Source: an uncultured Myxococcales bacterium (GTDB lineage Bacteria > Myxococcota > Myxococcia > Myxococcales > Myxococcaceae). From it: a stretch of DNA of 64,000 nucleotides. Of the stretch, positions 26,680 to 36,700 are shown in pieces. The notes under the pieces are model-generated. The model was given only the letters and a program-made list of their open reading frames with translations. It was not told the origin of the DNA and did no database searches. A program made the translations under genes and the position numbers. The stretch spans positions 124,001 through 188,000 of the forward strand of contig CALJKW010000076.1 of the NCBI GenBank assembly GCA_937980205.1, written 5' to 3'. Each line of letters opens with the position of its first letter. Within the stretch, counting starts at the first letter, position 1.

Positions 26680-27276
26680 ATGCGTTCTTCCGGACTGCTC
26701 ATCGTTGCGGCTGCAATGACGTTCATCGCCCTGGGAGTGTTCGCCCAGACCGGCGCCGGGCCTGCGCCCGGCCAGCCCGGCAGCACGAGTGGGACGACGT
26801 GGTCGCCGACCGGCAGCCCGACCTCGCCCGGCGCGGCGCCCGGCTCGACCGCAGGCCAGGTGCCCGGCTCGACGTACACGACGCCGCAGCAGCCGATGAC
26901 GATTCAACCGCCGACGTCGGTGCCGGTGCCCGGCGTGCCCACGCCCGGAACCCCCGGCTCACCGGGGACCGTCAGCCCCATCACGCCGACGAACCCGTAC
27001 GGCCTGCCGGCAGGGATGCCGTCGCAGACGGCGCCCTATGGTGAGGCCGGTAGTCCCGGCGTCCCGGCGGGCTTCGGCGGAGGCGTGGGAACGCCGACGA
27101 TGCCCAGCGTTCCGACGGGAGCGGGCGGCGGCATGGGCGGCGCGGCCGGCATGGGCGGCATGGGCGGCATGGGCGGTACGGGTGGCGCCGCGGGCGCCCC
27201 AGGCGCCGGTGGTGGCATGGGCGGCGGCGGCGGCGGACCGATGAACTTCCCCGTCCCCGACGGCGGCTTCACCTGA
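26680..27276 (+). CDS. Secreted Pro/Gly-rich low-complexity protein
   Basis: A 198-residue protein with an N-terminal signal (MRSSGLLIVAAAMTFIALGVFAQ) followed almost wholly by Pro/Gly/Thr/Ser/Met-rich sequence: PGQPGSTSGTTWSPTGSPT early, PGVPTPGTPGSPGTV in the middle and GGMGGAAGMGGMGGMGG near the end. No domain recognised. It probably is a disordered extracellular or periplasmic protein. The ATG at 26680 is preferred because it gives a clean signal peptide; ATG 26659 would add seven residues. The next gene, 23 bp downstream, has a strong ribosome-binding site. Confidence 0.7.
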   Translation: MRSSGLLIVAAAMTFIALGVFAQTGAGPAPGQPGSTSGTTWSPTGSPTSPGAAPGSTAGQVPGSTYTTPQQPMTIQPPTSVPVPGVPTPGTPGSPGTVSPITPTNPYGLPAGMPSQTAPYGEAGSPGVPAGFGGGVGTPTMPSVPTGAGGGMGGAAGMGGMGGMGGTGGAAGAPGAGGGMGGGGGGPMNFPVPDGGFT

Positions 27277-27299
27277 ACGACAGAAGGAGCAAGAAGAAG

Positions 27300-27755
27300 A
27301 TGGGAACCGCATACAAGAACGACAACAGCAACATCGATCAGCTGAACAGCTTCCTCCGCGGCGAGATGTCCGCGGTCGAGACCTACCGCATCGCGCTCGA
27401 CAAGCTGGCGATCGACAGCCCCGCGCGTGGCCGCCTCGACGCGTGCCGCCAGTCGCACGCCGAGCGCGTCGCCGCGCTGCGCGCGAAGATTCTGGCGCTC
27501 GGCGGCAAGCCCGCGGACGGCTCGGGCCCCTGGGGCGCGATGACGAAGGCCATCGAGCGCAGCGCCACCGCGCTCGGCGACGTCACCGCCGTCGACGCGC
27601 TCGAGGCGGGCGAGGACCACGGCCTGCGCGACTACCGCAGCGACCTCACCAAGCTCGGCCCAGAAGCGCGCGAGCTCGTGACGATGCAGCTGTTGCCGCA
27701 GCAGGAGCAGACGCACCGCACGATGAGCGAGCTCAAGAAAGAGATGCACCGCTGA
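27300..27755 (+). CDS. DUF2383/PA2169-type four-helix-bundle protein
   Basis: A 151-residue protein with ATG preceded by a purine-rich site (AGAAGGAGCAAGAAGAAG). It reads NIDQLNSFLRGEMSAVETYRI, then RQSHAERVAALRAKI and MQLLPQQEQTHRTMSEL. The Glu residues and the H-x-E-R pair recall ferritin-like DUF2383 proteins, which form four-helix bundles and are often linked to stress. Glu22 and Glu26 (GEMSAVE), His in SHAERV and Glu/His in EQTH could bind metal. Cytoplasmic; function not known. Confidence 0.85.
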   Translation: MGTAYKNDNSNIDQLNSFLRGEMSAVETYRIALDKLAIDSPARGRLDACRQSHAERVAALRAKILALGGKPADGSGPWGAMTKAIERSATALGDVTAVDALEAGEDHGLRDYRSDLTKLGPEARELVTMQLLPQQEQTHRTMSELKKEMHR

Positions 27756-27757
27756 AA

Positions 27758-27789
27758 GTTCGGGTCCGCACGCGAACGCGAACCCGAAC
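27758..27789. terminator. Hairpin between convergent genes
   Basis: GTTCGGGT (27758-27765) and ACCCGAAC (27782-27789) are perfect 8-bp arms with a 16-nt spacer made of CGAACGCGAA-like repeats. It lies between the DUF2383 stop and the end of the giant repeat protein gene, 8 bp before the latter's stop, so it could serve both directions. No T-tract. Confidence 0.5.
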
Positions 27790-27797
27790 CCGGTCTC

Positions 27798-30700
27798 TCA
27801 GCTCTTCCGACGCCGGCGCGCCACCCACGCGAGCATCAGCAGCAGCGCGGGGAACGGCGCGCCCGCTCCGCAGCCGCAGCCGCCGCCGCTGCCTCCGACG
27901 ATGGTGAACTGCAGCACGTCGCCGTAGACGGTGCCGGCGTCGTTCGCGGCGACGGCGCAGAAGTAATACGTCCCTTCCGGCACGCCGGAGATGTTCTTGC
28001 TGAACGTGACGCTGTCCGTCCCGCTGCCGAGGTCGACGTTGTCGCCGGTGGTCTTCTGCCCGAACGTCTCGCTGCACGTGCCCGGGTTCTCGGGGCCGAA
28101 CTGGAACCACGCCTGCGTCGCCGACCCGCTCGGGTTGCCCAGGCCGTTGACCGTCACGCTGCCGTCCGCCTCGGGCATCGCCGACACCGTCTGCACCACC
28201 GGAGTCGCCGCCGGCGTCCTGAACGACTGGACGCTGCCCATCGCCGCTCCGCCGACGTTCGACGCCAGCGCGCAGTAGAAGTACTGCGTGTTGGGCTTGA
28301 GGTCCGTGACCGCGAGGTCGAACGGCAGCACGGCCACGCCCGACCCGATGGTGACGCCGCCGGTCGACGGCACGCGCGTGCCGAACGTGTCGCTGCACGC
28401 GCCGGGATCCGTCGTGTCGTAGCGGAACCAGCCGATGGTCTGCGTGCCCATCGGGCTCGCCCGGCCGTTGAAGGTCGCGCCGCGCGCGACGAGGTCGGTC
28501 GCGGCTTCCGTCGTCACCACCGGCGCGGGGGCCTCGACCATGAAGCTCTGCACCGCCCCGAACCCGAAGCCCACGCTGTTCTGCGCGATGGCGCAGAAGA
28601 AGTACGTCTGGCCCGGCGTGAGGCCGCTGATGTCCTGCGACCAGCCGACGTCGGTCGTCCCCGAGCCCAGCGCCATGCCGCTCGCCGCCGGGGCCCGCGT
28701 GCCGAACGAGTCGTTGCACGTGCCCGGCGTCGTCGTCGCGTAGCGGAACCAGCCGGTCGTCTGCGCGCCGTTCGGGTTCACCGAGCCGTTGAGCCGCGCC
28801 ATGCCCGCCATCACGTTCGTCGCCGACGACGTCGTGACCGTCGGCCGGCCTGGAGTGCGGAACTGCTGCAGCGCGCCGAACGCCGTGCCCGCCGCGTTCG
28901 AGGCGATGGCGCACACCCAGTACGTGGTGCCCGCCTGCAGGCCCGTCACCTGCTGCGAGTACATCGACGGCGCCCCGCCCGCCGCGACCATCGTGCCTCC
29001 CGTCGGCGGCGTGCGAATTCCGAACGTGTCGTTGCACATGGCCGGCTGCGTGGTCGAGAAGCGGAACCACGCCGTCGTCGCCGCGAAGTTCGGGTTCACC
29101 GAGCCGTTGAGCGTCGCCGCCGTCGAGGTGACCGCGCTCGGCGCCTGCGTGACGACCGTCGGCGGGCGCGGAACCGTGAACGACTGCACCCCGCCGAACG
29201 ACGTGCCCACCGAGTTCTGCGCGATGGCGCAGAACCAGTACGTGGTGCCCGCGGTGAGGCCGGTCAGCACCTGCGTGAACGGCTGCGCCGTCGTGCCCGC
29301 GCCCAGCGTCGTGCCGCCGCTCGCCGGAGCGCGCGTGCCGAACGAGTCGTCGCACGAGGCCGGCTGCGTCGTCGCGTAGCGGAACCAGCCCGTCGTCGCG
29401 TCGCCGCCCGGGTTCGCCGAGCCGTTCAGCGTCGCGCCGCCGCCGTTCACCCCCGACGCCAGGTTCGTCGTCACCGTCGGAGCCGCCGCCGGCGCCGTGA
29501 ACGAGAGCACCAGGCCGAACGCCACGCCCACCGAGTTCTGCGCGATGGCGCAGAAGTAGTACGTGGTGCCGGGCAACAGGCCGGTCACCGCCTGCGAGAA
29601 CGTCGCCGGCGCGCTGCCCGCACCGAGCGCGACGACGCCCGTGCCCGCCGGAGCGCGCGTGCCGAACGTGTCGTTGCACGTCACCGGGTTCGTCGCGCTG
29701 TAGCGGAACCACGCGTTCGTGGTGAGGCCGTTCGGGTTCGCCGAACCGTTGAGCGTCGCGCCGCTCGAGGTCACCGACGTCGCCACAGACGACGTCACCG
29801 TCGGTGCCGACGGCGTGGTGAACGACAGCACCGTGCCGAACGAGGTGCCGATGGAGTTCGAGGCGATCGCGCAGAAGAAGTAGGTCGTGCCCTGCGCGAG
29901 GCCGGTCGCGGTGAGCTGCAGCGTCTGCGGCGTCGTGCCCGCGCCGAGGTTCGTGCCGCCCGATGAAGGCAGCCGCGTGCCGAAGGTGTCGTTACACGCG
30001 CCGGGGTTCGTGGTGCCGTAGCGCAGCCACGCGGTGGTGGTCGCGCCGTTCGGAGTCACCGAGCCGTTCAGCGACGCCGCGCTCGACGTCACTCCCGTCG
30101 CCGCGTTCGTCGTCACCGCCGGGGCCCCCGGCGTGAAGAACGTCAGCACCGCGCCGAACGACGTGCCGACGCCGTTCTGGGCGACGGCGCAGTAGTAGTA
30201 CGTCGTGCCCGGCGTGAGGCCGGTGAGCGGCTCGCTGTACGTGACCGCGACGCTCCCCGAGCCCAGGCTCGTGCCGCCCGCCATCGGGGCGCGCGTGCCG
30301 AACGTGTCGTTGCAGCTGCCGGGGCTCGAGGTCGAGTAGCGGAACCAGCCGGTCGTCGCCGACGAGCGGGGGTTCGCCGAGCCGTTCAGCGTCGCCGTCG
30401 TGCTGGTGACGCCCGTCGCCGCCGTGGTGGTGACCGCCGGGCCCGCCGTGGTGGTGAACGACATCACCGCGCCGAGCGTCGTGCCGAGCGAGCTCTGCGC
30501 GACGGCGCAGTAGTAGTACGTCGTCGCCGGCGCCAGGCCGGTGAGCTGCTCGTTGAACGTCACCGCCGAGGCGCCGTTGCCGAGCATCGTGCCGCCGGTC
30601 GCGGGGAAGCGCGTGCCGTAGGTGCTCGTGCAGGTGCTGATGAGCGTCGTGCCGTAGCGGAAGTAGCCCGTCGTGTCCGCTCCGCGCGGAGTGCCCGAGC

Positions 30701-33700
30701 CGTTGAGCTGCGCGCCGCTCGACGAGACGCCGGTCGCCGCCACGGTGCTGACGAGCGGCGGGCCGGCGGTGGTGAACGAGGTCGGCACGCTGAACGAGGT
30801 CCCGACCGAGTTCTGCGCGATGGCGCAGAACCAGTACGTGGTGCCGGAGACGAGGCCGGTGAGGCTCGTCTGGTACGGCTGCGGCGTCGTGCCCGCGCCG
30901 AGCGCGATGCCGGTCGCCGGGCTGCGCGTGCCGCCGGTGTCGCTGCACGTCGCCGGCATCGTCGTGTAGTAGCGGAACCAGCCGGTCGTGGTGCTGCCGT
31001 TCGGGTTGGCCGTCGCGCTGAGGGTCGCCGTCGTGCCGGTGAACGTCGTGACCGGGTTTGCCACCACCGTCGGGGCCGCCGGCGTCGTGAACGAGCGCAC
31101 CGCGCCGAACGAGGTGCCCGCCACGTTCTGCGCGATGGCGCAGAAGTAGTACGTCGTGTTGCCCAACAGCGACGTCGCCGTCTGGCTGAAGTTGACGCTC
31201 GCCGTGCCCGAGCCGAGCGACGAGCCGCCGGTGCCGGCGGGGAACCGGGTACCGAACGTGTCGTTGCAGGTGCCCGGGTCGGTCGTCGAGATGCGGAACC
31301 AGCCGGTCGCCGTCGCGTTGTTCGCGACGCCCGTGCCGTTCAAGACCGCGGTGCTCGCGGTGACGGTGCCCGGCAGGTTCGTCGTCACCGTCGGCGCCGT
31401 CGGCGTGGTGAACGAGAGCACCGTGCCGTACGCGGTGCCGATGCTGTTCTCCGCGATGGCGCAGAAGAAGTACTGCGTCCCCGGCATCAGGCCGGTGACG
31501 GCCTGGTTGTACGTGACCGCCGCGTTGCCCATGCCGAGCATCGAGCCGCCGGTCGGCGGCGTGCGCGTGCCGAAGGTGTCGTTGCACGTGCCGGGGCTCA
31601 CCGTGTCGTAGCGGAACCAGGCGGTCGTCGCGTCGGCGCGCGGGTTCGCCGAGCCGTTGAGCTGCGCGCCCGTCGAGGTCACCAGCGTCGCGGCGCTCGT
31701 CGTCACCACCGGCGTGGACGGCGTCACGAACGACTGCACGGTGCCGTAGCCCAGGCCCACCGCGTTCTGGGCGATGGCGCACCAGTAGTACGTGGTGCCC
31801 TGGGTCAGGCCCGAGATGGCCTGCGAGTACGGGGCCGGCATCGAGCCCGAGCCGAGCATCGTGCCGCTCGCGCCCGGAGCGCGGATGCCGAACGTGTCGT
31901 TGCACGACGTCGGCGCCACGGTCGAGTAGCGGAACCAGCCGGTGGTCGCCGCGCCGCGCGGGTTCGCTTCGGCGTTCAGCGTCGCGCCCGTCGTGGTGAG
32001 CATCGTCGCCGGCAGCGCCGCGACCAGCGGCGCCGCGGTGGTGGTGAACTGCACGGGAGCTCCGGCGCCGGTGCCGCTCGAGTTCGACGCGAACGCGCAG
32101 ACCCAGTAGCTCGTCGCGGCGAACAGGCCGCTGATGGGCTGCGAGTACGGCACCGGCATCGTGCCGAGGCCCAGCGCGGTGCCGCCGGCCGACGGCGCGC
32201 GCGTGCCGCCCGAGTCGACGCAGGTGGTGCCCGGGTTCGTGGTGTACCAGCGGAACCAGCCCGTGCTCGTCGCGCCGTTCGGGTTCGCCGTCGCCGAGAG
32301 CGTCGCGCTGGTGCTGCCGAGCACCGACGGAGCGAGCGTCACCACCGTCGGGGTGATGCGCGTCGTGAACGAGACCGGAAGACCGAACGAGGTTCCGATG
32401 CCGTTCGAGGCGATGGCGCACACCCAGTACGTCGTGCCGGGGCTGAGGCCCGTGATGGCCTCGCTGAAGGAGACGCCGCTCGAGCCGCTGCCCAGTGCGG
32501 TGCCTGCCATCGCGGGCGCGCGCGTGCCGAACGTGTCGTTGCAGGTGCCGGGGTTCGTCGTGTCGTAGCGGAACCAGCCGGTCGCCGCGTCACGGTTCGG
32601 GTTCGCCGAGCCGTTGAGCGTCGCGGTGGTGGTGCCGATCGGCGACGTCGTGCTGGTGGTGACGATCGGGGCTCCGGGCGTGGTGAACGACTGGATGCCG
32701 CCGAACGTCGTGCCGACCGCGTTCTGCGCGATGGCGCAGTAGTAGTACGTGACGCCCGACATCAGGCCCGTGACGGCCTGGGTGAACGGCACCGTCGTCG
32801 TGCCGCCGCCGAGCATCGAGCCGCCCGTGCCGCTCGGCGCACGCGTGCCGAACGTGTCGTTGCACGTGCCGGGGTTCATCGTCGAGTAGCGCACCCAGCC
32901 CGTGGTGCCCGCGCCGTTCGGGTTCGCCGTGCCGCCGAGCGTCGCGCCGGTCGCGGTCACCATCGTCGGAGGCGTCACCGTCGTCACCGCCGGCCGGTCG
33001 GGCGGGGTGAAGAACGAGAGCACCCCGCCGAACGACACGCCCACCGAGTTCGAGGCGATGGCGCAGTAGAAGTACTGCGTGCCGGGCGTGAGGCCTCCGA
33101 TGGCCTGCTGGAAGCCGACCGGCATCGAGCCCGACAGCGTGGTGCCGCCCATGGTCGGGTAGCGCGTGCCGAACGTGTCGTCGCAGCTGCCGGGGTCGGT
33201 GGCGCTGAAGCGGAACCAGCCCGTCGCGGTCGCGCCGTTCGGCACCGCGCTGCCGTTGATGGTCGCCGTCGTCGCCGTCACCGGAGTCGCCGCGTTCGTC
33301 GTCACCGCCGGCGCGTTCGGCGTCGAGAACGACAGCACGAGGCCCAGCGTCGTGCCCACCGAGTTCTGCGCGATGGCGCAGAAGTAGTACGTGGTGCCCG
33401 GCGTGAGGCCCGCCAGCGTCTGGGGGAAGGGCGTCGGGGTCGTGCCGCTGCCGAGCGAGATGCCGGCGGCCGGCACGCGCGTGCCGAAGGTGTCGTTGCA
33501 CGAGACCGGGTTCGTGGTCGAGTAGCGGTACCACGCGGTCGTGGCGTCGCCGTTCGGGTTCGCGCTTCCGTTGAGCGTCGCGCTGGTGCCGCCGACCAGG
33601 CTCGCCGCGAGCGTGTTCAACGTGGGCGCCATCGACGCCGCCTTGAACGTCAGCACCGCGCCGAAGCTCGTGCCGGCCGAGTTCTGGGCGATCGCGCAGT

Positions 33701-36700
33701 AGTAGTACGTGACGCCCGACTGGAAGTTCGAGTCCATCACCGAGAACGGCACCGACGAGAGGCCGTTGCCGAGCGCAGTGCCGCCCATCGCGGGCAGCCG
33801 CGTCCCGCCGACGTCGGTGCACGAGGTCGGCATCGTGGTCCACACGCGGAACCAGCCCGTCGAGCTCGCTCCGTTCGGCACCGCGGTCGCGTTCAGCGTC
33901 GCGGTGTTCGTCGTGATGCCCGTCGCCGCCAGCGTCGTCACGCTCGGGGCCGTCGGAGACGTCGTGAACGACACGACCGAACCGAACGAGAGGCCCACCG
34001 AGTTCTGCGCGATCGCGCAGTAGTAGTACGTGGTCGCGAGCGACAGGCCCGTCAGCACCTCGTTGAACGCCACGTTCGAGTTGCCGGTCGGAATGCTCGC
34101 GCCGCCGGTGCCCGAGGGCATGCGGGTGCCGAACGTGTCGTTGCAGGTGCCCGGGTTCGTGGTGCTGTAGCGGAACCACGCGGTGGACGCGGCGCCGTTC
34201 GGGTTCACCGTGCCCTGCAGCGTGGCGCCCGAGCTCGAGATGCCGGTCACCGTCGACGTCACCACCGTCGGAGCCACCGCCGGCGTCGTGAACGACAGCA
34301 CCTCGCCGAAGCCGGTGCCGACGCCGTTCGAGGCGATCGCGCAGTAGTAGTACGTGTTGCCCGGCAGCAGCGTCGCCGGGTTCAACGAGAACGGCACCGA
34401 CGTCGAGCCGTTGAACAGGTTCGTGCCGGTGCCGAGCCCCAGCGGCGCGCGGGTGCCGAACGTGTCGTTGCAGGTGACCGGGTTCGTGGTGCTGTACCGG
34501 AAGTAGCCCACCGCGCTCGTCACGCCCGCGCCGTTCGGAATCGCGCTGCCGTTGAGCGAGGCCCCCGTCGCCGTGATGGTGGTCGCCGGCAGCGTGGTGA
34601 CGGTCGGAATCGCGGGCGTCGTGAACTGCAGCACCGCGCCGAAGCCCGTGCCGACGATGTTCGTGCCGATCGCGCAGACGTAATACGTCGTGCCCGGCGT
34701 CAGCCCGCTCAGCGACTGGAAGAACGTGTTCGAGCTGGAAATGACCGTGCCGCCCGTACCGGCCGGCGCGCGCGTGCCGAACGTGTCGTTGCACGCGCCG
34801 GGGTCCATCGTGCTGTAGCGGAAGTACCCCGTCGCGGCGGAGCCGTTCGCGACGAGGTGCCCGTTGACCTGCGCCTGCGTGCCGTTCGTGAACACGTTCG
34901 CCACGTTCGTGGTGACGGTCGGGACGTTCGGGGTCGTGAAGCTGGTGACGCCGCCGACGCCGACGCCGACGCTGTTCTGTGCGAGCGCGCACACGAAGTA
35001 CGTCGTGCCGGGGGTGAGGCCGGTGATCATCTCGCTGAACGCCTGGCCCGACGCCTGCGCGGCGAGCATCGTGCCGCCCGCCGCCGGAGCGCGCACGCCG
35101 AACGTGTCGTTGCAGGTGCCCGGGTTCATCGTCGCGTAGCGGAAGTACGCGACCGACGCCGCGCCGCGCGAGCTCGCGGTGCCGTTGAACGTCGCGGTCG
35201 TGCCGGTGACGGCGGAGACCAGGTTCGTGGTCACGGCCGGAAGCTGCGCCGGCGTCGTGAACTGGACGACGGTGCCCTCACTGGTGCCGACGACGTTGCC
35301 GCCGACCGCGCAGTAGTAATACGTGGTGCCCGGCGTGGTGCCGATGGTGAACGCGTAGCTCTGCGTCGTGGTGCCCGAGTACCCGGCGGACGAGGTCGAG
35401 TCCGGCAGCATGTTGCACGCGGCCGCCGTGGTGCCGTAGCGGAAGTACACGTTCGTCGTCGCGCCGTTCGGGTTCACCGAGCCGTTGAGCGTGACGTTCG
35501 TCGGGTTCACGTTCGTCGGCATCAGCGTCGTCATCGCGGGCAGCGCCGGCGTCGTGAACTGCAGCACGGCGCCCAGGCCGGTGCCGACGCTGTTGGTCGC
35601 GAGCGCGCAGTAGTAATACGTCGTGCCCGGCGTGAGGCCGGTGATGCCCTGGCTGTACGAGCTGGCCGAGGGGATGTTGGTGCCGCCCATCGCCGGAGCG
35701 CGCGTGCCGAACGCGTCGTTGCACGTGCCCGGGTTGGTGGTGCTGTAGCGGAAGTAGGCGGACGCGTTGGCGGTGGTGGACGAGCCGATGCGGGCGTCGA
35801 CGGTGCCGGTCAGCGTCGCCGAGATGCCGGTGAGCGACGAGACGCCGCCGGTCGTCACCAGCGGCTGGTTCGCGGTGGTGAAGCTGCGCACCGAGTTCGT
35901 GCCCGTGGCCACTCCGGTGCCGGCCGAGTTCGAGGCGATGGCGCAGTAGAAGTATGTCGTGCCCGGCGTGAGGCCCGAGACGCCCTCGAAGTAGGTGACG
36001 CTGTTGTTCCCTGCGGCGACGGCGGTGCCGCCCGCCGCCGGCACGCGCGTACCGAACGTGTCGTTGCAGGTGCCAGGGCTCGTCGTCGCGTAGCGGAACC
36101 ACGCCGTCGTCGGGGCGCCGCCCGGGTTCACGCTGCCGTTGAGCTGCGCCGTGGTGCCGGTGACCAGCGTCGCCGCGCTCGTGGTCAGCGTGGGCACGAT
36201 CGGCGGCGTCGTGAACGTCAGCACCGTGCCGAACGAGGTGCCGACGCCGTTCGAGGCGATGACGCAGAAGTAGTACAGCGTGCCGGGCAGCAGCGACTGC
36301 GCGGTGTTCGTGTTGATCGCCACCGGCGTCGGCGTGTTCGTGGCGCCGAGCGACGTCTGCGACGTGGCGGCGCCGAACGAGTCGTTGCACGTGCCCGGGT
36401 TGGTCGGGCTGAAGCGGTACCACACCGCGGTGCCCGAGCCGTTCGGGTTCACCGTGCCGTTCAGCGTCGCGTTGAGGGCGGTGATGGAGGTCGCCGCTTG
36501 CGTCGTCACGGTCGGCGGCGACGGCGTGGTGAAGGTGCGAAGGGTTCCGAACGACGTGCCGACGCCGTTCTGCGCGATCGCGCAGTACCAGTACGTGGTG
36601 CCCGGCATCAGGGCCGTCGCCGTCGCGCTGAACGAGACGTACGTGCTGCCGCTGCCGAGGTTGCCGCTCGTCGGGCTCGTCGCGTTCACGCGGGTGCCGA